Both the position numbers and the translations under genes were made by a program. This document shows positions 27,086 through 36,020 of a stretch of 64,000 nucleotides of DNA, piece by piece. Position 1 is the first letter of the stretch; each line of letters begins with the position of its first letter. The stretch is from JANQPX01 sp050633905 (lineage in GTDB: Bacteria > Pseudomonadota > Alphaproteobacteria > Geminicoccales > Geminicoccaceae), in NCBI GenBank assembly GCA_050633905.1, contig JBOEHJ010000082.1, forward strand, positions 27,674 through 91,673, read 5' to 3'. The notes beneath the pieces were generated by a model. It did no database searches. It was not told the origin of the DNA and saw only the letters and a program-made list of their open reading frames with translations.

Positions 27086-29380
27086 CTAGGTCTTAGCCTT
27101 TGCCTCATCAATCGCTTTTAGGACTTTTGGCGGTGACATCGGCAGCTCGGTGAAGCGTAGGCCCGTCGCCTGTTCGACCGCATTGGCAATCGCGGCCATC
27201 GGCGGCACGATCGGGGTTTCACCCACACCGCGTACCCCATAGGGATGACGAGGGTTGGCACATTCGACAATCACCGTATCAATCATCGGGACGTCGGATG
27301 CTACGGGAATACGATAGTCAAGGAAGCCCGGGTTTTGAAGCCTTCCATCTTCGCCGTAGATATACTCCTCATTCAGTGCCCAGCCGATGCCTTGCACGGC
27401 ACCGCCTTGATATTGCCCTTCGACATAGGAGGGATGAACCGCTTTGCCGGCATCCTGCAGGACCGTGTAGCGGAGAATGGTGATACGGCCCGTTTCAGGA
27501 TCAACCTCGACATCAACGATATGGGTCCCGAGGCTTGGACCGGCACCTTGGACATTGAGGCTTGCATGGCCTGCTATCGGGCCGCCCGTCTTGCCAGCCA
27601 TCTTGGCGATTTCAGCCATGGGCATTGGTTCGAACTTGCCGGCGTTCTCGCCTGCGGGCAAGGCATAGCCGTTCTCCCACTTGACCGCATCTTCCGGGAT
27701 TTCCCAGAGCTTGGCGGCCCGCCTGCACATCTCAGCAATCGCCTGACCCACGGCTTCCTTTGCCGCTACGCCGTTGGACAACGTGGCGCGCGAGCCGCCT
27801 GTCAAGAAGGTGTAACCCAAGGAGCTGGTATCACCGATCAAAGGCCGGATTTTTTCGTAGTCGATGCCAAAAACTTCAGCAGCCATCAACGCGCTCGAGG
27901 CGCGTGAACCACCGATATCAGGTGTTCCTTGGATCAACGTTGCAGTGCCGTCCTCGTTAACATTGACCGTCATCGAGGTTTCACCGCCGATATTGAACCA
28001 GAAACCTGAGGCGACACCGCGCCCCTGATTGGGTTTGAGCGGCGCCTTGTAGTGATCGTGTGCCTTGGCGCGTTCCAGGGTTTCGATCAAACCGATCGGG
28101 CCGAATTTTGGCCCATAGGCAGCTTTGGTGCCTTCCTTGGCGGCGTTCTTCAGCCGTAGATCTAAGGGATCGATGTCGAGCTTCTTGGCGATCTCATCGA
28201 TGACAGATTCAACCGCGTATTCTGAAATTGGCGCACCTGGTGCGCGATAGGCGGCGACCTTCGGTCGATTGGTGACGATGTCATAGCCAACCGACTTCAC
28301 GTTCTCTAGATCATAGGGGGCAAAGGCACACATGGCACCCGGTCCGACCGGCCCTCCTTGGAAAGCACCTGCCTGATAATAAAGCTCGCATTCGCCAGCT
28401 GTGATTTGACCATCCTTCTTGGCCCCTACCTTGACCCGCATATGAGCCCCCGAGGTCGGTCCACTCGCCTTGAAAACCTCTTCGCGGCTCATCTGCATCT
28501 TCACCGGACGGCTTGCCTTCTTCGACAGGGCCAAGGCGACGGGTTCGAGATAGACAACGGTCTTGCCACCAAATCCACCGCCGATCTCGGCGGCCGTGAC
28601 CCTCAGCTTCGACACATCCATGCCAAGCAGCTTGGCGCAATGTGTACGAACAATGAAATGACCTTGCGTGCTGACGAAGAGATCAGCCTGTCCATCTTCG
28701 GAGACACTGGCGAGGCAGGCATGGGGTTCGATATAGCCCTGATGCACCGGCTTCGTGTCGAAGGTTCGCTCAACAACGACATCCGCATTGTCGAAACCAG
28801 CGTTGACATCTCCGATCGCGAACTCGACACGCTTGGATGTATTTGATGCTTTTGTCGGTGCCGGATCAACGCCTTCGGTTAACATATCGTCATGGAGAAT
28901 GGGCGCATCGGGCTTGATCGCGTCCATCACATCGATCACGTGAGGAAGGATCTCGTAATCGACCTCGATCAGCTTGAGTGCTCGACGCGCGATGCTGTTC
29001 GATGTCGCGGCGACCGCCGCCACGGCATGGCCTTCATACAGCGCCTTGTCGCGCGCCATGACATTGCGGACAACATCACGGTAGTTGATCATCATCTCGC
29101 CCGCCGGCACCATTTCGGAGGGCATGTCTTGAAAGTCAGCAGCCGTGACGACAGCCTTCACGCCCGGCATTGCCTCAGCCTTGGATATGTCGATCGAGCG
29201 GATTTTGGCATGAGGATGCGGGCTGCGCAGCACCTTGCCCACCAGCATGTCGGGAAGGCTCATATCCGCGCCGAATTTTGCGCGGCCTGTCACCTTGTCA
29301 ACGCCATCGGGTCGGAGTGGCCTCGTGCCGATCCATTTCAAGTCAGCCTCGTTTTGATCGAGTTTCAACGCGGTCGCCAT
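27086..29380 (-). CDS. Molybdenum hydroxylase large subunit (xanthine dehydrogenase / CoxL family)
   Basis: 764 residues carrying the Mo-molybdopterin site. Motifs: GRAKFGADMSLPDMLVGKVL at the start of the domain, EIGGGFGGKT, AAYRAPGAPISEYAVE, and near the C-terminus GVRGVGETPIVPP with the catalytic Glu. The active-site loop is AYRAPGAP, not AYxCSFR, so this is not a true CO dehydrogenase but a hydroxylase of aldehydes or N-heterocycles. With the small and medium subunits it forms an (LMS)2 enzyme. Substrate is undetermined. A purine is tempting given the nucleobase catabolic genes at 34-46 kb, but they are not in the same operon. Confidence 0.87.
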   Translation of the reverse strand: MATALKLDQNEADLKWIGTRPLRPDGVDKVTGRAKFGADMSLPDMLVGKVLRSPHPHAKIRSIDISKAEAMPGVKAVVTAADFQDMPSEMVPAGEMMINYRDVVRNVMARDKALYEGHAVAAVAATSNSIARRALKLIEVDYEILPHVIDVMDAIKPDAPILHDDMLTEGVDPAPTKASNTSKRVEFAIGDVNAGFDNADVVVERTFDTKPVHQGYIEPHACLASVSEDGQADLFVSTQGHFIVRTHCAKLLGMDVSKLRVTAAEIGGGFGGKTVVYLEPVALALSKKASRPVKMQMSREEVFKASGPTSGAHMRVKVGAKKDGQITAGECELYYQAGAFQGGPVGPGAMCAFAPYDLENVKSVGYDIVTNRPKVAAYRAPGAPISEYAVESVIDEIAKKLDIDPLDLRLKNAAKEGTKAAYGPKFGPIGLIETLERAKAHDHYKAPLKPNQGRGVASGFWFNIGGETSMTVNVNEDGTATLIQGTPDIGGSRASSALMAAEVFGIDYEKIRPLIGDTSSLGYTFLTGGSRATLSNGVAAKEAVGQAIAEMCRRAAKLWEIPEDAVKWENGYALPAGENAGKFEPMPMAEIAKMAGKTGGPIAGHASLNVQGAGPSLGTHIVDVEVDPETGRITILRYTVLQDAGKAVHPSYVEGQYQGGAVQGIGWALNEEYIYGEDGRLQNPGFLDYRIPVASDVPMIDTVIVECANPRHPYGVRGVGETPIVPPMAAIANAVEQATGLRFTELPMSPPKVLKAIDEAKAKT

Positions 29381-29382
29381 GG

Positions 29383-29859
29383 TCAGCTCCCCCTCATGTC
29401 GGCAGCGGTATCCATCACCGCGCGAACAATCTTGTCATAGCCCGTACAACGACAGAGATTACCGGCTAGCCAATAGCGAACTTCGGTTTCACTTGGGTCC
29501 GGATTCTTCTCGAGCAGGGCCTTCGCCGCTATCAAGAAACCTGGCGTACAGACGCCGCATTGCAAGGCCGCATGCTCAAGGAATTTCTGCTGCAGCGGAT
29601 GCAAGTTCTCGCCATCCGCCATGCCTTCAATGGTCTCGATTTTATTGCCCTCGACCTCGACCCCAAGCACCAGGCAGGCACAGACAAGGCGATCGTCCAG
29701 CATGACACTGCAGGCACCACAATCGCCCGAAGCGCAGCCTTCCTTGGAGCCAGTCAGATTGAGTTCATCCCGGAGTACATCCAGGAGCGTTTGATCCGGC
29801 TCGCATAAGAATTCAACGTCATCGCCATTGATGGTCGTCGAAATATGATACTTGCCCAT
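29383..29859 (-). CDS. Molybdenum hydroxylase [2Fe-2S] subunit (CoxS-like)
   Basis: 158 residues. The N-terminal ferredoxin-like domain has GCASGDCGACSVMLDDRLVC and the C-terminal helical domain has CGVCTPGFLIAAKALL and LCRCTGYDKIVRAV, together the eight cysteines for two [2Fe-2S] clusters. Transfers electrons from the Mo site to the FAD subunit. Start ATG overlaps the stop of the medium subunit by one base; two bases separate it from the large subunit. Confidence 0.93.
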   Translation of the reverse strand: MGKYHISTTINGDDVEFLCEPDQTLLDVLRDELNLTGSKEGCASGDCGACSVMLDDRLVCACLVLGVEVEGNKIETIEGMADGENLHPLQQKFLEHAALQCGVCTPGFLIAAKALLEKNPDPSETEVRYWLAGNLCRCTGYDKIVRAVMDTAADMRGS

Positions 29860-30743
29860 CAGTGGGCTCCTCCATTGGCAGGCATGATCCCTTTCGCTCG
29901 ATCAAGGGCGATCAAGGCGGCGCGACGCGCGAGAACACCGGCGACCTTGGTGCGATACTCAACCGTACCCCGTTTGTCGTCGATTGGGTTGCAAGCAGCG
30001 GAGGCAGCGACGGCCAGCTTCTCCAAAGCTGCCTCATCGATGTTCGTGCCGATAAGGGCTTGCGCCGCCTCCTCGACTAGAAGAGGGGTTGCCGCAACGG
30101 CGCCGAGACCAACGCGCGCCGCAACACATGAACCTTCATCGCCGAGGGTGATGTTGATCCCAACGCCGACAACGGCGATGTCCATCTCTGTCCTTGGGAT
30201 GAAGCGAAGATAGGCGTCGCCAGAGCGGGGAGGGCGGGATGGGAGATAGATTGATGTGATGATTTCACCTGCTTCGAGGGACGTTTTGCCGGGGGCGATC
30301 ACCACCTGTTCGACAGGAATGTCGCGGGTTCCCTTGGAACCAACTATTCTTGCTTGAGCATCGGCTGCCATCATGGCGGGCACGCTATCGGCGGCCGGCG
30401 ATGCATTGCAGAGATTACCGACCATGGAGGCGCGTCCCTGGATCTGGGTCGAACCGATCAGATCGACAGCTTCAACAACGCCTGGCCAAAGCTCTTTGAC
30501 ATGCGGATGCTCGGAGAGCTCGGCCCCTGCAACTGCCGCACCGATGCGATAACCACCGTCTTCCTCGCCGATCTCACGAAGTTCGGGTATGCGCTTAATG
30601 TCGACCAGGAGTTCCGGTTCGATAATCCCTGCCCGCAATTGAACTAGGAGATCTGTTCCACCCGCCAGAACCCGGCAGCGGGTTGGTTCGCCAGCAAGCA
30701 AGGCGACGGCTGCGTCTAGGGTCTCGGGACTTTCATACCGCAT
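29859..30743 (-). CDS. Molybdenum hydroxylase FAD subunit (CoxM-like)
   Basis: 294 residues, FAD-binding domain of the PCMH type followed by the CO-dehydrogenase flavoprotein C-terminal domain. FAD contacts: RVLAGGTDLLVQLRAGI (about residues 19-35) and SMVGNLCNASPAADSVPAM. First gene of the operon, followed directly by the small and large subunits and the MoaD-like gene. Upstream lie palindromic element copy C (134-147 bases before the start) and a weaker copy F, candidate operators. Confidence 0.9.
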   Translation of the reverse strand: MRYESPETLDAAVALLAGEPTRCRVLAGGTDLLVQLRAGIIEPELLVDIKRIPELREIGEEDGGYRIGAAVAGAELSEHPHVKELWPGVVEAVDLIGSTQIQGRASMVGNLCNASPAADSVPAMMAADAQARIVGSKGTRDIPVEQVVIAPGKTSLEAGEIITSIYLPSRPPRSGDAYLRFIPRTEMDIAVVGVGINITLGDEGSCVAARVGLGAVAATPLLVEEAAQALIGTNIDEAALEKLAVAASAACNPIDDKRGTVEYRTKVAGVLARRAALIALDRAKGIMPANGGAH

Positions 30744-30876
30744 GGGCTGGCTGTCTCTCTTCTACGTGATGAACCACTTACCAGATATCACAGCCTACCC
30801 CGGCTGGACTGATAAGCTCAAGAGTTCTTCAACTCAGAGAAAGAGCGCTCGCCTGCAGCAGGAAACTAAACCCCCA

Positions 30877-30898
30877 GTGGTTTGACCACATCATTTGC
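30877..30898 (+). promoter_or_regulatory. Palindromic element copy C upstream of the molybdenum hydroxylase operon
   Basis: AGTGGTTTGACCACATCATTTG, with a perfect core palindrome GTGGT-TTG-ACCAC at 30878-30890. Identical to copy A except at two positions. It is in the 240-base gap between the hydroxylase operon start (30743) and the end of the OmpA-like gene (30984). Confidence 0.5.
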
Positions 30899-30959
30899 TC
30901 GATACGACGTTTGTAACTTGGACTGAGATCGATGCGATATATCACAGCACAGGTAGTTC

Positions 30960-30979
30960 ATCTGTGCCGTCATGCCACT
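30960..30979 (-). promoter_or_regulatory. Weak copy F of the palindromic element
   Basis: On the minus strand AGTGGCATGACGGCACAGAT, starting five bases after the stop codon of the OmpA-like gene. Left half AGTGG-ATGAC is kept; the right half is degenerate. Opposite orientation to copy C, mirroring the inverted A/B pair. Confidence 0.3.
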
Positions 30980-30983
30980 GGCA

Positions 30984-33284
30984 TTATCCATCGGCACTAA
31001 TGAAGACGCCGACGCAGCGATTAAGCGGTTCGGACGTCTGATCAGCGATCGTTTCGCGCGCACCGTCTTCACCTTTTGCGATCACTTCGATCTTGTCGGG
31101 ATCAATGCCCATTTCTTCAAAGACACGAAGCATCGATTGCGCCCGTTGCTCGGCAAGGGAGATGTTATCCTCCTTCGTTCCGATCGAATCGGTAAAGCCA
31201 ACCAATCGGATTTTCTCGACATTTTGAGCCTTGATCCATGCGGCGGCTTCCTTGGCTTTACGCACGCCTCCTGGTGTCAGTTCAGCGCTTCCCAAGTCGA
31301 AATGGACTTGGGTGAGGCGAACACCGATGGGCGTTTGGACAGGAAATGGCTCATAGAGCGGGTCGACAGGTAAGACAACCACATCGTCTGAGCTGACAGC
31401 TGCAAGCGGAATCCTGGCTGTTGATTGGTTAGCGCTGGATTGAGCAGCGATCGCCTGGCGGCTTTGCCCAAGACGAGCATCAGCTTCTTGAATCTGCTCT
31501 TGCCGGTCGCTCAAAATAGTTTGCTGATAGCCAAGCTCGGTTTGTGTTCTCTGCAGATCACTTTTCGCGACATCAAGATCGGCTAGAACGGCTTCGCGTT
31601 CGCTCATCGCGTTTCGAAGCTCAATGTTTGCCGATGTGGCCGTCGCCTGCTCTTGCTTTAGGGAAGCAAGCGTCGCTTCGACAGCCTCGACCTCTCGCTG
31701 CCGGCTACCTAGCTCGTCAGTCTTTGCCTGCAGCTTGGTTTCGGCTTCCGCGATCCTTGCTTCAGCATTCGCTAGTTGGTTGTTCAGGTCTGTCAGCTGA
31801 GCATTGGCGTTGACGAGCTGTTCTTGTTGGTTACTGAATGATGATTGTTGTTGATCGTATTCGGCTTGAAGACTGTTGATGTCGGCTTCCACATCAGCTT
31901 TAGCGGCTTTAAGGCCGGCGAGTTCTGTTTCAGCGTCTTCGATCTCATTTCTCTGTTGAACGGAAGCAGAGACGAGATCAGCAAGTTTGGTCTCCTCGGC
32001 CGCAACCTGGTCGCCGAGTTCAGCAAGGTCGGCTTCGCGTTCGCTGAGCCCTTCTTCGATTCCTTTTAGTTCTGCTTCGGTCGATATGACATCTGACTTT
32101 AGGCTCACTAGGCGCGCTTCGTTCTCTTCGATATTCTGTTGATTGACTCCAAGCGCTGCCTCGGTCTTTGTGAGCTCTTCTTGTGCCTGTTCTACATTCG
32201 ATTGCAGGCTTGCGAGTTCTTGGCCTTGCTCGTCCCTACTGGCTGCATCCGCTTCGGACGTCGCCCGCTCGGCAAGCATCTGTTCGTTTTCCTCGCTTAG
32301 ACGAGCCACTATACGATCACGCTGAGCAAGCGTTGCATTCGCACCGCTCAGCTTTGTCATCGTTGTCGTCAGCCGCTCGCGCAAGGCGTCTTGTTCAGCA
32401 AGATCAGCTTCGAGCTTTTCAATGCTGTCGGTCGCCGTGTCATACTCAGTTCGAAGTTGTTCGAGCTCGCGGTCACGTTGAGCAAGGGTTGCCGTTCGAG
32501 CGCTAAGCGTTGTCATGGTTGTGGTAAGACGCTCGCGCAGTACACCTTGCTCGGCCAAATCGGCTTCAAGAGAGGTGATCTTCGCCGTTGCCTCGTCGTA
32601 ATGAGCAGTGAGGCTCTCAAGCTCACGGTCACGCTGCGCAAGGGTTGCTGTTCGAGCGCTAAGCGTTGTCATGGCTGTGGTAATGCGCTCGCGCAATACA
32701 CCTTGCTCGGCCAGATCGGCTTCAAGAGAGGTGATCTTCGCCGTTGCCTCGTCGTAATGAGCATTGAGGCTCTCAAGCTCACGGTCACGCTGAGCAAGGG
32801 TTGCCGTTCGAGCGCTCAAGGTCGTTCTGGCTTTCGTCAATCGCTCACGCAGTGTTGCGACATCGACGCCCTCTCCCTGGGCACCCAACAATCCGAGAGC
32901 CGTTTTTTCGCCGTCATTGGCAGCGTCGTTCTCTTCACGTGTTTCCAAGAGTTTCGTCAACTCTGCGACAGCCTCTTCGCGATTGCTCAAATCAGCGCGG
33001 AGTTCGCTCGCCTGATCTTCGAGGCTAACTTTCTCTTGCGCCGCGGCCGAAAGATCGGTCTCGGCCGACAGCAATTCCTCGCGCAGCCCGTCAAGCTCCG
33101 CGCTCATGGATTGGTTCGTTTCCGTGTTGCGATCAAGGGTTGCCAAAGCCTGCCGCAGACTCTCCGCATTCTCATGCTGGCGTTTTGATGAATAGGCTAC
33201 GATGCCCCAGCCGAGCAAAGCCACGGCAAGCAAAACGGCAAGTCCAGCCTTTGCAGAACGCGGTAGCGACAGGAAACTTTCCAC
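30984..33284 (-). CDS. OmpA-domain protein with long repeat-bearing coiled coil
   Basis: 766 residues. One N-terminal membrane helix (about 12-30, AGLAVLLAVALLGWGIVAY), then about 600 residues of Glu/Ala/Leu-rich coiled coil, then a C-terminal OmpA/MotB-like peptidoglycan-binding domain (VHFDLGSAELTPGG, VGFTDSIGTKEDNISLAEQRAQSM, CVGVFISADG). Likely anchored in the inner membrane and reaching through the periplasm to the cell wall. The coiled coil holds at least three near-identical 52-residue repeats (core TLSARTATLAQRDRELESL). Preceded by a 343-base gene-free region. Resembles other OmpA-family coiled-coil proteins only in layout; no specific function can be assigned. Confidence 0.8.
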   Translation of the reverse strand: MESFLSLPRSAKAGLAVLLAVALLGWGIVAYSSKRQHENAESLRQALATLDRNTETNQSMSAELDGLREELLSAETDLSAAAQEKVSLEDQASELRADLSNREEAVAELTKLLETREENDAANDGEKTALGLLGAQGEGVDVATLRERLTKARTTLSARTATLAQRDRELESLNAHYDEATAKITSLEADLAEQGVLRERITTAMTTLSARTATLAQRDRELESLTAHYDEATAKITSLEADLAEQGVLRERLTTTMTTLSARTATLAQRDRELEQLRTEYDTATDSIEKLEADLAEQDALRERLTTTMTKLSGANATLAQRDRIVARLSEENEQMLAERATSEADAASRDEQGQELASLQSNVEQAQEELTKTEAALGVNQQNIEENEARLVSLKSDVISTEAELKGIEEGLSEREADLAELGDQVAAEETKLADLVSASVQQRNEIEDAETELAGLKAAKADVEADINSLQAEYDQQQSSFSNQQEQLVNANAQLTDLNNQLANAEARIAEAETKLQAKTDELGSRQREVEAVEATLASLKQEQATATSANIELRNAMSEREAVLADLDVAKSDLQRTQTELGYQQTILSDRQEQIQEADARLGQSRQAIAAQSSANQSTARIPLAAVSSDDVVVLPVDPLYEPFPVQTPIGVRLTQVHFDLGSAELTPGGVRKAKEAAAWIKAQNVEKIRLVGFTDSIGTKEDNISLAEQRAQSMLRVFEEMGIDPDKIEVIAKGEDGARETIADQTSEPLNRCVGVFISADG
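32300..32852 (-). repeat. 156-bp in-frame tandem repeats inside the OmpA-like gene
   Basis: The codon for the first Leu of LRERLT/LRERIT recurs at 32852, 32696, 32540 and, more diverged, 32384, an exact 156-base period. Units one and two are almost identical in DNA (compare 32570-32640 with 32726-32796), which implies recent duplication or gene conversion. Unit three is changed in its second half, and unit four is partial and diverged. Confidence 0.9.
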
Positions 33285-33627
33285 CGCTCAACCCTCCCAA
33301 CGAGTTATGACTATGGTGCTTAGTTGTATCAAACGGATAACGTCTCGGAGACTAGCGAAAAACGTCACCGGATCACAATAGCTAGACTTGCCAACTCACG
33401 CTGTTTCATCACAAAAATGTACATTGAACAGTGTTTTATCCACAGATATCAACCGCCGACCAGATTACATCCATTAAGATGAACCAATTTGACGGCCCTT
33501 CATCAATGCTGGCCATGGCTCATTTCTCTCTACACAAAATAAGAATGCAGACGTTCAGTTTGATCAATCACACGTTTCTTTGGATATCGCTGTAATATCC
33601 TGAATTAGTTGGCTTGATCGATCGAAA
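33285..33627. other. Intergenic region upstream of the OmpA-like gene
   Basis: 343 AT-rich bases without a coding frame. Both neighbours read leftward, so this must hold the promoter of the OmpA-like gene and the 3' end of the oxidoreductase transcript. A short palindrome GTCTC-g-GAGAC near 33344-33354 is the only structure seen. Confidence 0.4.
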
Positions 33628-34515
33628 TTATTTTCCATGCACTAATTTTTTAATGACCTCGTCGTAGTCTTTGACGCGATTGTCCCATTCCTCTTGTGAG
33701 ACATTTGCGAGGGACGTCTTGGCGACATCTTGATAAACATCTGCAGCACCTTCGAAGATGCTTGGCGTGACACCGGCGGCTTTGAACGTCTTAGCTATTT
33801 CTTCCATCTCACCGACCCACCGATGGGCCTTGGGAATCATGCCTGGCACATGCTGCTTCATCCGGCCAAACATTGCTGCCTGACTGATATCGAATTCGGC
33901 ACGAAGCGCGTTGCTGACACCAAGTCTCTCTGCCGTCAGAGAGAGCCCCGTCATCAGCGCGGTCGTCCCTTTCGTCAGCGCCGCGTAGCACATCTTGATG
34001 GCAGATGCCTGGCCGACTGCATCACCGATCACGCGAACATCGAGACCGAATTCATTGAGCTGGGCGAAGTGATTTGCATGAACGCCTGACGCATAAAAAC
34101 GGGTTGCATGGCCATGTTCTCTGGGTGGTGGCCCAATGATTCCGGCGTCGATAAAGCAGCTTCCTGCCGCTTCGATGATGGCACCGATCCTGGAAGCTGT
34201 CTCAGGCGCAATAGCGTTGCAATCCACATAGAGAACGTCGTCATTCGACTGTTCCATGATGGCTGCCATGGATCTTGCGAACGGTTCTGCCTGCACCGGC
34301 ACCATGATCGATAAGAGCAGATCCGCCTCTCGAAGCAGTTCGTGCTCATCAGCGACGATATCGAACCCTGCCTTACCCGCGAGCGTCCGCGTTCTTTCAC
34401 TCCTTCCGCCTAGGGCCGTGATCACGCGAAGCCCATGACGGCGCAATTGGGCGCCGACGTGATGCCCCATATCGCCGGGCGACATGATGGCGACACTTGG
34501 CGGTGTTGATGTCAT
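33628..34515 (-). CDS. NAD(P)-dependent beta-hydroxyacid dehydrogenase-like oxidoreductase (DUF1932 type)
   Basis: 295 residues from ATG at 34515, preceded by AGGA. N-terminal Rossmann domain begins VAIMSPGDMGHHVGAQL, the GxGxMG form of the 6-phosphogluconate/3-hydroxyisobutyrate dehydrogenase superfamily. DADLLLSIMVP-like and YVDCNAIAPETA segments follow, then IIGPPPREHGHATRFY. The all-helical C-terminal half with KMCYAALTKGTTALMTGL looks like the DUF1932 domain. Divergent from the oxalurate operon with a spacer of about 190 bases, so possibly co-regulated with it. Substrate unknown; a small hydroxyacid such as a glyoxylate-derived compound is conceivable. Confidence 0.75.
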   Translation of the reverse strand: MTSTPPSVAIMSPGDMGHHVGAQLRRHGLRVITALGGRSERTRTLAGKAGFDIVADEHELLREADLLLSIMVPVQAEPFARSMAAIMEQSNDDVLYVDCNAIAPETASRIGAIIEAAGSCFIDAGIIGPPPREHGHATRFYASGVHANHFAQLNEFGLDVRVIGDAVGQASAIKMCYAALTKGTTALMTGLSLTAERLGVSNALRAEFDISQAAMFGRMKQHVPGMIPKAHRWVGEMEEIAKTFKAAGVTPSIFEGAADVYQDVAKTSLANVSQEEWDNRVKDYDEVIKKLVHGK

Positions 34516-34707
34516 GACTTCGTTTCCTATCTCGATAGAGGAGCAGCTCTCCGTTGTCAGCGACCAGGTAGGAAATGTCAAAGAGGAGGTCGCGAGAGCC
34601 GTCCCCAAGACATGCATTTCTGGAATATTTGTTCATTCCGATTGAAGGCTGCCGCAAGGCGTTCTAATCTCCGGCGCGACCGAGGAAGTAAGTTGGATAG
34701 GGTAAAG

Positions 34708-35955
34708 ATGCGCGACCATGCAGAGTTAGAACCTCTTGATCCGCCGCCGCGGCTATTGATGGGGCCGGGACCAGTCGACGTCTATCCACGTGTGCTACGA
34801 GCCATGTCGGCGCCGATGCTGGGCCAGTTCGATCCGGCCTTCACTGACTACATGAACCAGGTGATGGCGCTCTATCGTCGGGTCTTTTGCACCGATAATC
34901 ATTGGGCATTCCTGGTGAATGGCACGGCGCGTGCCGGGATCGAGACGTGCCTCACCTCCATTCTATCTCCCGGCGACAAAGTCCTTGTGCCGATGTTCGG
35001 ACGCTTTGGCCATTTGTTGAAGGAGATTGGTGGTCGGGTCGGCGCAGAGGTGGTTACTATCGAAACGGAATGGGGCCAAGTTTTCGAGCCCTCAGCTGTT
35101 GACGACGCTATTCGCCGACACCGCCCAAAACTCGTGGCCTGTGTTCAAGGCGATACCTCGACCACAATGGCACAGCCGCTTGCCGATATCGGCAAGGCTT
35201 GCCGCGAGCATGGCGTCCTTTTGTATGTCGATGCGACCGCAACGGTTTGTGGCATGCCACTGGAGGTCGATCGATGGTGCATCGATGCGGTCTCGGCGGG
35301 CCTGCAGAAATGCATGTCCGGCCCTCCTGGCACATCGCCAATTACCTTCAATGAACGGGTCGAGGAGGTGGTCAGCCGACGCCGGCATATCGAAGGTGGT
35401 ATCCGCCCCGATGATGCGGTGGATGGCGATGGCGACATCATCCGGTCCAACTATTTCGATCTCGCCATGCTGATGGACTACTGGAGCCCTAAACGGCTGA
35501 ATCATCACACCGAGAGCACCTCGATGCTTTATGCAGCGCGGGAATGTGCGCAGGTTATCCTCGATGAGGGCCTGGATAACGGATTTGCCCGCCATGAACG
35601 TTCAAGCCGCGCTCTTCGTGCCGGCCTCCAGGCGATGGACCTCAGGCTCTTTGGTGACGAGGCGCATCGCATGCCGAATGTGACGGGCATCTACATCCCA
35701 GATGATATCAGCGACGGTGAGCAGGTGAGAGGCGCGATGCTCCACGATTTCGGCATCGAGATCGGCACGTCCTTTGGACCGCTGCATGGCAAGATCTGGC
35801 GGATCGGTACGATGGGCTATGTCTGTCGGAAGACGAATATTTTGAGATGCCTGGCATCGCTAGAATCCGTTCTTCGCCGTTTTGGCTTCAAGAGCAAGCG
35901 AGGTGCTGGGGTCGATGCCGCTTATGCGGTCTATGCTGAGGATGAGGCTCTTTAA
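34708..35955 (+). CDS. PLP aminotransferase, ureidoglycine-glyoxylate / alanine-glyoxylate type
   Basis: 415 residues from ATG 34708 (TTG at 34693, preceded by GAGGAAG, is an alternative). Class V fold-type I transaminase. RLLMGPGPVDVYPRVLRAM, VNGTARAGIETCLTSIL, LVPMFGRFGHLLKEI, LLYVDATATVCGM with the PLP Asp, and AGLQKCMSGPPGTSPITF with the PLP Lys. Close in type to PucG/HpxJ, which convert (S)-ureidoglycine plus glyoxylate to oxalurate plus glycine. The call rests on the next genes, which encode exactly the steps that consume oxalurate. Alanine- or serine-glyoxylate aminotransferase is the alternative. First gene of the operon, 65 bases before the next. Confidence 0.8.
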   Translation: MRDHAELEPLDPPPRLLMGPGPVDVYPRVLRAMSAPMLGQFDPAFTDYMNQVMALYRRVFCTDNHWAFLVNGTARAGIETCLTSILSPGDKVLVPMFGRFGHLLKEIGGRVGAEVVTIETEWGQVFEPSAVDDAIRRHRPKLVACVQGDTSTTMAQPLADIGKACREHGVLLYVDATATVCGMPLEVDRWCIDAVSAGLQKCMSGPPGTSPITFNERVEEVVSRRRHIEGGIRPDDAVDGDGDIIRSNYFDLAMLMDYWSPKRLNHHTESTSMLYAARECAQVILDEGLDNGFARHERSSRALRAGLQAMDLRLFGDEAHRMPNVTGIYIPDDISDGEQVRGAMLHDFGIEIGTSFGPLHGKIWRIGTMGYVCRKTNILRCLASLESVLRRFGFKSKRGAGVDAAYAVYAEDEAL

Positions 35956-36020
35956 TTCCTAACTAAGACAACATCCAATTCTACCTCCCTGCTCGCCATC
36001 AATAAAAATGGGAACCATCA

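Noticed and set aside
27086..30743. Aerobic CO dehydrogenase (CoxMSL)
   Set aside because: Subunit order fits, but the large-subunit loop is AYRAPGAP and not the AYxCSFR loop of form I CO dehydrogenase.
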